Assembly (NCBI GenBank): GCA_947475465.1
Contig: CANJLK010000004.1
Coordinates: forward strand, 62,001 to 126,000
DNA length: 64,000 nt
Direction of reading: 5' to 3'
From: Caulobacteraceae bacterium
Lineage (GTDB): Bacteria; Pseudomonadota; Alphaproteobacteria; Caulobacterales; Caulobacteraceae
Shown here: one piece after another, positions 45,357 to 54,203 of the stretch
Layout: every line of letters starts with the position of its first letter
Numbering within the stretch: the stretch's first letter is position 1
Notes under the pieces: generated by a model
The model's database searches: none
The model's input: only the letters and a program-made list of their open reading frames with translations
What the model was told of the DNA's origin: nothing
Position numbers and translations under genes: made by a program

Positions 45357-48300
45357 TCAGAAGGTGAAGTGGGCGCTCAGCCGCAGGTCATAGGTGGTGA
45401 GCGTATCCCGCGCCTGGGCGCCGGCTTCGGCCGCGAAGCCGCCGGTGCCATTTTCGCCCTTCAGCGAGAGCCGCGCCTCTGCCCCCTGGCCGTTCACCTG
45501 GTCGGCCTGCAGGGAGAAGATGTCCCCCGCGGCGACGAAGCGCGCCGAGGTCGCATCCAGCGTCTCCGAGAATACGTCGCGGTAGCCGACGAGAACCTCA
45601 GGACCCCAGGGGGTCTGCTGGCTGCCGTAGAGCGCGCCAAGCGCGACGCCGGCGAAGACGGAGGCGCTGGAACTGGTGCGTGCGGCCACCGACAGGTTCA
45701 TCCCCGGCCCGCCGCCGCTCTCGGTGTAGGCGGCTTCCTCAAGCCGGACGAAATCGGCGCTGATCTGCGGCCGCAGGTAATACCGCCCGTACCGCGCCTC
45801 ATAGCTGCCCATGACGCGGCCGTTGAAGCCATAGCCTGACCAGCGCCCGGCCGCCGTGCGGGTCACCGGCACGCCGTCGGCGCCAACGCCCGAGGCGACC
45901 CGGTCGCTGCTGACGTTCAGATAGTCTCCGGCCAGGCGGACATTACCGCTGAAGGGCCCGCGCGAGGCGCGCCAGTAGACCCCGGCGTCGACGACGTTCG
46001 CCGTCAGCTTCTGGTCGGCGGCCGAGCCCTTGGAATCGATCTCGCTGGTCGACGCCCCGAGCGTGACCCCCAGGATGCCCAGGCGCGAGCCGCCGAACTC
46101 GTAGCCGGCCACCGCGCCGAAACCGATCGACTTGTAGCCCTGGCCGGAGGCGCCGTCGTCGGCGAACAGGCCGTTGTTGATCTCCTGCACCCAGAACCCG
46201 CCGCCGACCGGGTCCTGCCGCTCGTCCAGCGGCCGGGCGAAGGCCTGGACCGCGGACTGGGCGGAATGGAAGACCGAGCCGTTGTAGTTGGGCAGCAGCT
46301 GATTGAAGACGGAGACCACGCTGGCGCGGTTGCCCTGGTTCAGCACGACGCCGCGCAGGCCGGAGTCCAGGTTCACCGCCTTGAGCAGGGAATCGTAAGC
46401 TGCGGTCTGGGCCGAGGAGAGGCCCAGTTCGGCCGCCGACTTGCGCGCCACGGTGACGTTCACCGTCCCGGCGACCGTATTGGTCTGCAGGCTGGCGTTG
46501 AAGAGGAACGGCACACTGCCCAGAAGGCTGGAATCGATGGTTCCGGCGGTCAGGCGCGAGGCCTGGATCACTGTGAAGGTCGCGGGCGTTGCCGAGATGG
46601 AGGCCACCCGGACGCCGATCTTGGCGCCGCTGCCGATAGTAGCCGTACCCGCCACATTGAGCTTGGTGGCCACCCCCGCGCTCGGGTCCGCCGTGACGAT
46701 GAGGGTCGAGCCGCTGGCCAGGCTGAGATTGCTCACGGCGACGGCGTCCGTGCCGGTGATCTGCAGCGTTCCAGCGCCCACGGCGATCGCCGCCGTGCCG
46801 CCAGTGGCCGTCAGGCGGCCCGTGACGGTCGCGCCGGCGCCGATGTTGAGCACATTTGCGCCCGCGCCAAGAGCCACGTCGCCGGTCACCTTGCCGGCCT
46901 GGATGTCCAGCCGGTCGGCGCCCGAGCCGAACGCCAGGGCGCCGGTGATGGACGGCAGCGCCGCGCCGTTGCTGACGTCCGACTGGATCAGGTGGACGCC
47001 GGTGGTGTTGGCGGAGACGTCGATGGCGATGTCGTGGCCGGTCACGGCCTGGGTGCTATCAAAGATGGTCCGGCCAGCGGAAATCGACTGGATGTTCTCG
47101 ATTTCCACCAGGGTGCCGGAGCGGTCCAGGATGGCCACGGCGTCACCCTTCTGGCCGCCGACACGCGCAGCGATCGACGAGGCGTTCTGGAGCACCGGGA
47201 CGCTGGCCCCGGCGTTGATGACGATGGCTCGGGCCGTGGCGCCCGTGGCGTCGGTCGCAAGGCTGGCGGACAGGGTGCCGTCGTTGCGGATCACCGTGGC
47301 CGAGGCCCCGCTGTTGAAGGTCAGGCCGGTGGCGTCCGCGCCATAGGCCTGCGCCGTGATCGTGCCGAAGTTGTGGAGCCCGCCGCCCAGGGTCACCGCT
47401 CCGCCGCCCGCCACGCCCAGTTGGACGCCGCTCGCGGTGACGCCGTCGTAGATTCCCTGGCCGGTGATGGTCCCGCGGTTGACGAAGCCGTAGGCTGTGC
47501 CCGCGTCGGTCCCGACATTGCCCAGGCTCACCGAGCGACCCGCCGCACCGACAACGACGGCCGGCGCCGCGCCGTAGGCGTTGATCACCCCGGTGTTCTC
47601 ACTGGCGTCGGGAATGCCATCGCCATCGACGTCGGCGTTGTTGGCGTCGAGCGCCGGCGGCGCGTCCACCAGGAATCCTCGGCCCAGGTTGCCGCCGATG
47701 GAAATCGCCGATCCGCCCTGGAGCAGGTCGTCCGCGCCCAGCTTGGACAGGAAGGTCTTGTCGGTGGAGCGGGTCGTATAGCGATAGCCGCTGACGCTCA
47801 GCGGACCCTGGACAATCAGGCCGCCGCCGACGTTACCGCCGACCGAGATGGCCTGGGCGCCCTGGCCGGTCACCGTGAGCGTGCCCGTGGAGCTGATGTT
47901 GCCGCTGACCGCACCGGTCGTCTTGATGCCCACGCTGCGATCACCAGTCACCGCGATGACCCCGGCATTGGAGATCGAGCCGACGACGTCGGTTTCGGCC
48001 GAGATGCCCGCAGAATCGTTGCCCTGAACGGTGATCGTGCCGCCGGTGACATTGGTGACTGAGCCGGTGAAGGCGCCTGGCCCGATGATTCTCACGCCGA
48101 ATCGGCGCGATCCGGTGGCGAAGGGGCCGTCAATATTGCCGTCGCCGTTGGTGTCGGACGGCGTGGCCGTCTCGTCGTATTCGATGGTCGCGGTATTGGC
48201 GACGGAGCCCGTAGTCCCACCCTTAACCAGCACGCCGGTGGTGTCGTTGGTGTTCTGGGTCGAAAGGACGCCGCTGTTGGTGACGGTATTGTTGCTGTCC

Positions 48301-48542
48301 AGAGTGACCGCCACGCCAGAGGCCGGCTTCACCGATCCGGTGACGATCACATTGTCCGGCGCGCCCGACGCGGCCGTTGACGTCGCCACAGGGGTCGTCA
48401 CGGCAGTGCTGATCGTGGTGTCCGCCGCAGCGGCGCCCGCCCAGATCAGCGCCGACAGGCTTACGCCGAACCGCAACATCGCCGAGCGGCCGGCTGTACG
48501 CGCCGGCGCCGGTTCAAACCCGGGTGAAAAACGCCCCGTCAT
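45357..48542 (-). CDS. Classical autotransporter with beta-helix passenger
   Basis: Type Va secreted protein of about 1061 residues. A signal peptide around LRFGVSLSALIWAGAAAA, preceded by a short basic N-terminus, leads into a glycine/threonine/valine-rich passenger (about 40-700) with repeats such as GSVTNVTGGTITVQG and SNAGVIAVTGDRSVGI. Two calcium-binding-like inserts occur: DTNGDGNIDG (about 125-138) and DVDGDGIPDASE (about 298-312). A helical linker precedes the C-terminal barrel (about 775-1061; GGFWVQEINNG, GYEFGG) ending SAHFTF with the expected final Phe. ATG 48542 is chosen; GTG 48560 and ATG 48479 are alternatives. No protease motif is seen, so adhesion is the likeliest role. Confidence 0.9.
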   Translation of the reverse strand: MTGRFSPGFEPAPARTAGRSAMLRFGVSLSALIWAGAAAADTTISTAVTTPVATSTAASGAPDNVIVTGSVKPASGVAVTLDSNNTVTNSGVLSTQNTNDTTGVLVKGGTTGSVANTATIEYDETATPSDTNGDGNIDGPFATGSRRFGVRIIGPGAFTGSVTNVTGGTITVQGNDSAGISAETDVVGSISNAGVIAVTGDRSVGIKTTGAVSGNISSTGTLTVTGQGAQAISVGGNVGGGLIVQGPLSVSGYRYTTRSTDKTFLSKLGADDLLQGGSAISIGGNLGRGFLVDAPPALDANNADVDGDGIPDASENTGVINAYGAAPAVVVGAAGRSVSLGNVGTDAGTAYGFVNRGTITGQGIYDGVTASGVQLGVAGGGAVTLGGGLHNFGTITAQAYGADATGLTFNSGASATVIRNDGTLSASLATDATGATARAIVINAGASVPVLQNASSIAARVGGQKGDAVAILDRSGTLVEIENIQSISAGRTIFDSTQAVTGHDIAIDVSANTTGVHLIQSDVSNGAALPSITGALAFGSGADRLDIQAGKVTGDVALGAGANVLNIGAGATVTGRLTATGGTAAIAVGAGTLQITGTDAVAVSNLSLASGSTLIVTADPSAGVATKLNVAGTATIGSGAKIGVRVASISATPATFTVIQASRLTAGTIDSSLLGSVPFLFNASLQTNTVAGTVNVTVARKSAAELGLSSAQTAAYDSLLKAVNLDSGLRGVVLNQGNRASVVSVFNQLLPNYNGSVFHSAQSAVQAFARPLDERQDPVGGGFWVQEINNGLFADDGASGQGYKSIGFGAVAGYEFGGSRLGILGVTLGASTSEIDSKGSAADQKLTANVVDAGVYWRASRGPFSGNVRLAGDYLNVSSDRVASGVGADGVPVTRTAAGRWSGYGFNGRVMGSYEARYGRYYLRPQISADFVRLEEAAYTESGGGPGMNLSVAARTSSSASVFAGVALGALYGSQQTPWGPEVLVGYRDVFSETLDATSARFVAAGDIFSLQADQVNGQGAEARLSLKGENGTGGFAAEAGAQARDTLTTYDLRLSAHFTF

Positions 48543-48755
48543 CCGTCGTATTCCCCTCACGACAAGCGTCGATGTGTTCGGGCAGGAATGTGTTCAGTCC
48601 ATGACGCCCTGCGCGGAAATCCTTGTCTGTATGTTTCGCAGCCAGCGCAACGGGCTCGTCGCCAGTTTGCGATTTTCTTTTTCGACGATCGACGGCGGAA
48701 GACAGCAGGCGCCCGCCGGGACCGCCCCGCCCGGACTTGGCGGAACGGCGTGCGT

Positions 48756-49271
48756 TCAGGCGGCCTGCGATCCGCGCGCCAGGGCCTCGGCCCGGGCGTC
48801 GGCCAGGACGGCGGCGACCAGGGCGAAGAGGGTCTTGGCCTCGACCGGCGTGGCGGCGAAGCCGCTCATGCCCGCGAGCAGGCAGGCTTCACGGTCTCCG
48901 TCGTCCAGTCCGGCGGCGATCGCCACCACGGGCGTGTCCGCGCCTGCGATGTGGCTGTCGCGCAGCCGGCAGACCGTTTCCACACCGCCCATGCCGGGCA
49001 TGTGAACATCCATGAACACCAGGTCGAACCGGGTCTGGGCCAGCGCGCGCAGGGCCTCCTCGCCGCTGTCGGCCATGTAGACCACATCGCAGATCGGCGA
49101 GAGGGTGAGGCTGAAGGCCCGGCGGGTCACCTCATGGTCATCGACCACCAGGATGCGGAGCTGTCCCTCAGATAGAGGTTCCGGTTCGGCCCGCGCCGTC
49201 CGGGATTCCGCGATCTGGCGGCCGAAGCCGCCGAACGGGGGACGGATAGCGCTCTTCGTGCTTGGGGTCAT
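48756..49271 (-). CDS. Stand-alone receiver-domain protein lacking two conserved switch residues
   Basis: Protein of 171 residues: about 36 unstructured residues, then one receiver domain. The acidic pocket is intact (ILVVDDHE) and the phospho-acceptor Asp is in LVFMDVHMPGMGG. However the conserved Thr/Ser position reads VAIAAG, giving Ala, and the conserved Lys position reads FAATPVEA, giving Thr where KP is expected. These residues normally couple phosphorylation to the shape change, so the protein may signal abnormally or be a decoy. No output domain is present. It is divergent from the virB operon over 193 bases. Confidence 0.87.
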   Translation of the reverse strand: MTPSTKSAIRPPFGGFGRQIAESRTARAEPEPLSEGQLRILVVDDHEVTRRAFSLTLSPICDVVYMADSGEEALRALAQTRFDLVFMDVHMPGMGGVETVCRLRDSHIAGADTPVVAIAAGLDDGDREACLLAGMSGFAATPVEAKTLFALVAAVLADARAEALARGSQAA

Positions 49272-49328
49272 ACGGGTCCCAACAACAGCCTGCGTTGGGC
49301 TATCCTAGCCGCGAGAGGCCTGAAGGGG

Positions 49329-49349
49329 CGTTAAGGAATTCGCTTAACG
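49329..49349. promoter_or_regulatory. Inverted repeat between the receiver gene and the virB operon
   Basis: CGTTAAG-7-CTTAACG, perfect 7-base arms, lies in the divergent promoter region 116 bases upstream of virB1. It has TTAA twice but with nine bases between, so it is not a standard CtrA box. It is a candidate operator for either direction. Confidence 0.4.
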
Positions 49350-49464
49350 GGTCTTTTCCAAATCTACGCCCCTCTGTTGAGGAGGGCTGGCGCGACAATG
49401 AGATCTGGCCCAGGGCGGCGAAGATGAGCTATCGTCGCACGATCGGGTTGGGGCGAAACAGGTA

Positions 49465-50067
49465 ATGCGCAGGGCCGTTTTTTCGCCGATCGCAGTCGCC
49501 GTCCTGGCGGTGGTCGGGTTGGCCGTCGCACGGCCCGCGCTCGCGCAGGTCCTGGAGATCGATCCGGATGGCGCGGTGACGACCTATGCGGGGCCCGGCG
49601 TCTATTCGAGCGACGGCGTTCGATCCCTCGCGCCAACACCGCTCCTGGCGCAGGGCGCTTCACCACAAGCCGTTACCCAGGCCATCGCCGAGTCCGCCCA
49701 GCGTCATGCGGTGAGCGCGCCGCTCGTCGCGGCGGTGGCGTGGCAGGAATCACGATTCAATCAGGCCGCGGTATCGCCGAAGGGCGCCATGGGCGTCATG
49801 CAACTGATGCCCGACACCGCCCGTCACCTGGGCGTGGACCCGTCCAGCCTGGCGGCCAACATCGAAGGCGGAACAACCTATCTCGCCCAGATGCTGCAGC
49901 GCTTCGAGGGCGACCTGCCCCGTGCGCTTGCGGCCTATAACGCCGGCCCGGAAGCCGTCGCCCGCTACGGAGGCGTGCCGCCCTATGCCGAGACTCAGGC
50001 CTATGTGCGCGCCATCCTTGGCCGGTTGGCGATCGCCGGCGCGGGCGCGGCCCTGCGCGCGGAGTAA
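49465..50067 (+). CDS. virB1: VirB1-like lytic transglycosylase of a type IV secretion system
   Basis: Exported muramidase of 200 residues. A signal peptide (VAVLAVVGLAVARPALAQ) is followed by a linker and a SLT domain (about residues 75-185) with the catalytic Glu95 in AWQESRFN and the usual GAMGVMQLMPDTA, ALAAYNAGPEAV motifs. It opens the peptidoglycan layer for assembly of the secretion channel. It is the first gene of the virB operon and the next begins three bases after its stop. The ribosome site is weak. Confidence 0.88.
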   Translation: MRRAVFSPIAVAVLAVVGLAVARPALAQVLEIDPDGAVTTYAGPGVYSSDGVRSLAPTPLLAQGASPQAVTQAIAESAQRHAVSAPLVAAVAWQESRFNQAAVSPKGAMGVMQLMPDTARHLGVDPSSLAANIEGGTTYLAQMLQRFEGDLPRALAAYNAGPEAVARYGGVPPYAETQAYVRAILGRLAIAGAGAALRAE

Positions 50068-50070
50068 CCG

Positions 50071-50376
50071 ATGAAGCGTTTCAGCCTGCCCTTCCTCACA
50101 GCCCTCGCCGCCGCCGGCGCCGCCCACGCCCAGGTGGCGGGCGATCCCGCCGGATCCTCGCCGCTGCTCGCAGCCCTGACCTGGGTGCAAGGCACCTTGC
50201 TGGGCAATCTCGCCACCACGGCGGCGGTGATTGCGGTGGCCGCCGTGGGCTTCCTGATGCTGACCGGCCGGATCGACTGGCGCCGCGGCCTTACCGTGGT
50301 GATCGGCTGCTTCATCGTCTTCGGGGCCGTCTCGATCGTGGCCGGCATCCGCTCCCTGGCCGGCGGCCTGCACTAG
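50071..50376 (+). CDS. virB2: VirB2/TrbC pilin-like subunit
   Basis: Small membrane protein of 101 residues with a signal peptide (FSLPFLTALAAAGAAHAQ) and two hydrophobic helices, GNLATTAAVIAVAAVGFLML and VVIGCFIVFGAVSIVAGI, joined by a short basic loop (TGRIDWRRG). This hairpin layout is that of T4SS major pilins of the TrbC/VirB2 family. ATG 50071 has GGAG six bases upstream. It sits in the normal place between virB1 and virB3. Confidence 0.88.
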   Translation: MKRFSLPFLTALAAAGAAHAQVAGDPAGSSPLLAALTWVQGTLLGNLATTAAVIAVAAVGFLMLTGRIDWRRGLTVVIGCFIVFGAVSIVAGIRSLAGGLH

Positions 50377-50380
50377 ACCC

Positions 50381-50665
50381 ATGGCCAGGCTCGCCTCCGA
50401 TCCCGTCTTCGCCGCCCTCACCCGGCCCCAGATGATCGGCGGCGTCACCTATGCCTATGCGGTGTTCAACCTCGTCGTGACGGTAGAGGCCTTCCTGATC
50501 ACCCGTTCGTTCTGGGCCCTGGCCCTGGCCGGCGCCTTGCACGCCGCGGGCTACCTGGGCTGCCTTCGCGAGCCGAGGTTCTTCGACATCTGGATCACCC
50601 GGCTGCAGACCTGCCCGCGGGTCCGCAATTTCGCCTTCTGGCGGGGCAATTCCTACCGCCCATGA
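50381..50665 (+). CDS. virB3: VirB3 inner-membrane component
   Basis: Protein of 94 residues with the VirB3 opening DPVFAALTRPQMIGGVTYAY and one or two hydrophobic segments (FNLVVTVEAFLIT, FWALALAGALHAAGYLG). The C-terminal part CLREPRFFDIWITRLQTCPR is also typical. VirB3 works with VirB4 at the inner membrane. Its stop overlaps the virB4 start by four bases. Confidence 0.9.
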   Translation: MARLASDPVFAALTRPQMIGGVTYAYAVFNLVVTVEAFLITRSFWALALAGALHAAGYLGCLREPRFFDIWITRLQTCPRVRNFAFWRGNSYRP

Positions 50666-53046
50666 GACGGAGCTTCCTCACCACCGGCGCAGCTAAGGTC
50701 CTGGCGCCCCGCGAAGCCAAGGTTGGCGACCGGCTGCCCTATCTCGGCCACCTGGACGACCAGACCCTGCAGACCCGCGACGGACTGCTGGTCCAGACTC
50801 TGCACCTGGCGGGCTTTCCCTCCGAAACCGCGCCCGATGACGAACTCAACTACCGCAAGGCGATCCGCGAGACGGTGCTGCGCGGCGCGGCCAGTTCCCG
50901 GCTGGCCATCTATCACCACGTGGTCCGCCGCCGGATGACGCCGACCTTTCCGCCCGCGCCGGAGGAGCCGTTCTGCGCGCGCCTCGACGCCGGCTGGCGC
51001 GAACGGCTGGCGGGGCGCAGGCTGTACGTCAACGACATCTTCCTGACCCTGGTGCGGCGCCCCCTGCAAGGCGGCGCAGGCTTCCTGGAGCGGCTGGTCA
51101 GACAGCCCGGCGCGCGCAAGGCCGACCTCGACCGCGACCTTCGCTCCCTCCACGCGGCCCGCGAGGCCTTCGCCGCGGCGCTGACGCCCTACGGCCCGCG
51201 CACGCTCTCACTCTATGAGGGGCCTGGCGGCGCCCAGCGGTCGGAGCCGGCCGAATTCCTCAGCCTGATCCTCGACGGCGAACTGCGCCCGGTCCTCGCC
51301 CCCACGGGCGACCTCGGCCAGGCGATCGGGGCGCGGCGTCTGAGTTTCGGCCTGGACGCCATGGAGTACGGAGCCGGGCCCGGTCCGGCGACCTTCGGCG
51401 CGATGATCTCGCTGAAGGACTATCCGGCCCGCACCGCGCCCGGCCTGCTGGACGGCGTGCTGCGCCTGCCCATGGAAATGGTTCTCACCGAGAGCTTCGC
51501 CTTCGTGGACCGCCAGCAGGCGCTGGACAGCATGGGATTGGCGCTGCGCCGACTGCGCGCCGCTGACGACGACGCCTACAGCCTGCGTTCCGAACTGGCC
51601 GAGGCCCGGGACGACGTGGGAGCCGGGCGCGCGGCCTATGGCGAGCACCACCTGACCATCCTGGCCAAGGCCGAAAGCCTCGACGAACTCGACGGCGCGG
51701 TGGCCGACGTGCAGTCGGCGCTGGCCGAAGCCGGCGGCATCGCGGTTCGCGAAGACACCAACCTGGAGCCTGCCTTCTGGGCGCAGTTCCCGGGCAATTT
51801 CAAATTCATCGCCCGCAAAGCCCTGGTCTCGGTGGCCAACTTCGCCAGCCTGGCGAGCTTCCACAACCACCCCACCGGGCAGGCCGAGGGCAGTCACTGG
51901 GGACCAGCCATCGCGGTGCTTGAGACCACCGCCTTCGGACCCTACCACTTCAATTTCCACAACGCCGACCTGGGCAACTTCACCGTGATCGGGCCGTCGG
52001 GGTCGGGCAAGACGGTGCTTCTGACCTTCCTTCTCGCCCAGGCCGAACGGCTGAAGCCGCGCATCGCCTATTTCGACAAGGACCGCGGGGCCGAGCCCTT
52101 CATCCGCGCCATCGGCGGCCGCTACGATGTGATCTCGCCGGGCGAGCCCACCGGGTTCAATCCCCTGGCGTTGGAGGACAACCCCGCCAACCGCGCCTTC
52201 CTGGCCGACTGGCTGGGCCAACTGCTGAGCGCTCAGGGCGAAAGCCTCGACAGTGAGGACCGGGCGATGATCGCCGAGGCGGTCGACGCCAACTATGCCC
52301 AGGCGCCGGGCCACCGCCGCCTTCGCTACCTGCGCGAACTGTTCCGCGGCGCGCGCCGCCCGCACGCCGGCGACCTGGCCGCGCGGCTGGGCGCCTGGTG
52401 CGAGGGCGGCGAGCACGCCTGGCTGTTCGACAACGCCTCCGACCGGCTGGACATCGACGCCCGCATCCTGGGCTTCGACATGACCAAGATCCTGGACGCG
52501 CCGGTCATCCGGACGCCGGCCATGATGTATCTTTTCCACCGTCTCGAGCAGCGGCTGGACGGCTCGCCGGCCTTGATCGTCGTCGATGAGGGCTGGAAGG
52601 CTCTGGACGATCCGGTGTTCGTGCGCCGTATCAAGGATTGGGAAAAGACCATCCGAAAGCGCAACGGTCTCGTGGGTTTCTGCACTCAGAGCGCCAGCGA
52701 TGCGCTGGAGAGCCGCATCGCCTCGGCGATCATCGAACAGGCCGCGACCCAGATCTTCTTCCCCAACAGCCGGGCCCGGGCCGTAGACTATGTTGAAGGG
52801 TTCGGCCTGACCGAGCACGAGTTCGAACTTGTCCGCACACTGCCCGACACCTCGCGCTGCTTCCTGATCAAGCGCGGCGACCATAGCGTGGTGGCGAGGC
52901 TCGACCTTTCAGGCCTCTCCGGCGAACTGGCGGTCCTGGCCGGGACCGAACGTGCGGTGCGCCGGCTCGAGGCGCTGCGGGGTGAACTTGGCGACGCGCC
53001 CGACGCCTGGCTGGAGCCGTTCATGGCCGGGCGGTCGGCGGCATGA
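50662..53046 (+). CDS. virB4: VirB4 ATPase of the type IV secretion system
   Basis: Cytoplasmic/inner-membrane ATPase of 794 residues, normal length for VirB4/TrbE. The N-terminal half is the CagE/TrbE-type domain; the C-terminal half is a RecA-like motor with Walker A GPSGSGKT (about residues 444-451) and Walker B LIVVDEGW (about 638-645), and later the family motif KNGLVGFCTQSASDAL-like sequence (RNGLVGFCTQSASDAL). It powers pilus assembly and substrate transfer. ATG 50662 overlaps virB3, and its stop overlaps virB6 by four bases. Confidence 0.95.
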   Translation: MRRSFLTTGAAKVLAPREAKVGDRLPYLGHLDDQTLQTRDGLLVQTLHLAGFPSETAPDDELNYRKAIRETVLRGAASSRLAIYHHVVRRRMTPTFPPAPEEPFCARLDAGWRERLAGRRLYVNDIFLTLVRRPLQGGAGFLERLVRQPGARKADLDRDLRSLHAAREAFAAALTPYGPRTLSLYEGPGGAQRSEPAEFLSLILDGELRPVLAPTGDLGQAIGARRLSFGLDAMEYGAGPGPATFGAMISLKDYPARTAPGLLDGVLRLPMEMVLTESFAFVDRQQALDSMGLALRRLRAADDDAYSLRSELAEARDDVGAGRAAYGEHHLTILAKAESLDELDGAVADVQSALAEAGGIAVREDTNLEPAFWAQFPGNFKFIARKALVSVANFASLASFHNHPTGQAEGSHWGPAIAVLETTAFGPYHFNFHNADLGNFTVIGPSGSGKTVLLTFLLAQAERLKPRIAYFDKDRGAEPFIRAIGGRYDVISPGEPTGFNPLALEDNPANRAFLADWLGQLLSAQGESLDSEDRAMIAEAVDANYAQAPGHRRLRYLRELFRGARRPHAGDLAARLGAWCEGGEHAWLFDNASDRLDIDARILGFDMTKILDAPVIRTPAMMYLFHRLEQRLDGSPALIVVDEGWKALDDPVFVRRIKDWEKTIRKRNGLVGFCTQSASDALESRIASAIIEQAATQIFFPNSRARAVDYVEGFGLTEHEFELVRTLPDTSRCFLIKRGDHSVVARLDLSGLSGELAVLAGTERAVRRLEALRGELGDAPDAWLEPFMAGRSAA

Positions 53047-54203
53047 GCCAGGCCTGTCCCAGCCTCGCCGGCGACGGCGTCATCCGCGGCGTCCTGGGCG
53101 CTGTCGACTGCCAGACGCGCAGCTTCGCGGAGGCCGGCTATTCGTCCCTGACCTCGGCCTCGTCCGGCTTCCAGCTCGCCCTCACGGCGCTGCTGACGAT
53201 CTACGTCGCCCTGATCGGCTACCGCATGCTCTTCGCCTCCGCGGGCGTACGGCTCTCCGAGGCCCCTGGAATCGCGCTGCGGATCGGCGCGATCCTGGCG
53301 CTGGTGACCAGTTGGGCCACCTTCCAGACCCTGGTCTTCGATGTCGCCGCCCGCGCGCCCAAGGAGATCGCCGGCATCGTCGCCGCGCCGCTCCAGGATG
53401 GCGGCGGCTCAGCCCTTGCGGCCGACCCGATCGGCGGCCTGCAGGTGGCCTACGACCAACTTACCCAGGGCGCGGTGGCGTTCGGCAAGATGGCTGGGCC
53501 GGTCGCTCATTCCTATTCCAGCCCGGCGGCCGCGGCGGCCGAGGCCTTGTCCAGCGCATCGGGCGTGCTGTTCATGTCGAGCGCGGGGGTTATCTCGGCC
53601 GCGACCCTGGCCATCGGCGTCCTCACGGCGGTGGGACCGATCTTCATCGCGCTGTTCCTGATCCCCGCCACCCGTGGCCTCTTCGTAGGCTGGGTGCGGG
53701 CGCTCGCGGCGGCGGCCTTCGTGACACTCCTGGGATGGCTGGTGATCGTGCTCATGCTGTCGGTGCTTGAGCCGTGGCTGACGGCCCTGGCCGAACAGCG
53801 GCGCGATATGGTCCTCAATCCGCAAACCGCCATGAGCGCCGCGGCTCTGGTGTTCGTGTTCGGCGCCGGCCAGGCGGCTTTGGTCATCGGCGCCAGCGTC
53901 ATGGCCGTCGGCTTCAGGCTTCGCTCGGCCGCGCCCGCAGAAGCGAGCCAGCCCGCCCCGCCGAATTCCGTCCCATCCGCCGGGCCTGAAGCAACGTCGC
54001 GCGCCCAACGGCTCGCCTTCGACCTGCAGCGCGATCAGGCCGCCGCCGCCGCCCGGCTCCAGCCGCTGCGCCTGACCGCCGCCGGAACGGGTGCAAGCAA
54101 CACTCCCGTCCCCGCATATTCCGCCGCCGACCGGCCGGCCCGCCTGGGTGACGCCTACCGTCGCCCGGCCGTCGGGCGCCGCGTCGTTGGAGCCGGCCGA
54201 TGA
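53043..54203 (+). CDS. virB6: VirB6/TrbL polytopic membrane channel component
   Basis: Inner-membrane protein of 386 residues with at least five hydrophobic helices, e.g. FQLALTALLTIYVALIGYRM, IALRIGAILALVTSWATF, VGPIFIALFLIPATRGLF and FVTLLGWLVIVLMLSVL. FIALFLIPATRGLFVGW is the conserved VirB6 core. The C-terminal 90 residues are proline/alanine-rich and cytoplasmic. It overlaps virB4 and virB9 by four bases each, so the order virB4-6-9 leaves no space for a virB8 gene. Confidence 0.9.
   Translation: MSQACPSLAGDGVIRGVLGAVDCQTRSFAEAGYSSLTSASSGFQLALTALLTIYVALIGYRMLFASAGVRLSEAPGIALRIGAILALVTSWATFQTLVFDVAARAPKEIAGIVAAPLQDGGGSALAADPIGGLQVAYDQLTQGAVAFGKMAGPVAHSYSSPAAAAAEALSSASGVLFMSSAGVISAATLAIGVLTAVGPIFIALFLIPATRGLFVGWVRALAAAAFVTLLGWLVIVLMLSVLEPWLTALAEQRRDMVLNPQTAMSAAALVFVFGAGQAALVIGASVMAVGFRLRSAAPAEASQPAPPNSVPSAGPEATSRAQRLAFDLQRDQAAAAARLQPLRLTAAGTGASNTPVPAYSAADRPARLGDAYRRPAVGRRVVGAGR

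Noticed and set aside
46266..48062. Long plus-strand open frame of 598 codons
   Set aside because: It is antisense to the autotransporter passenger, with a repetitive Arg/Gly/Asp composition mirroring it.
49331..49347. CtrA site in the virB promoter
   Set aside because: TTAA is repeated but with nine bases between, not seven, so I list it only as an inverted repeat.
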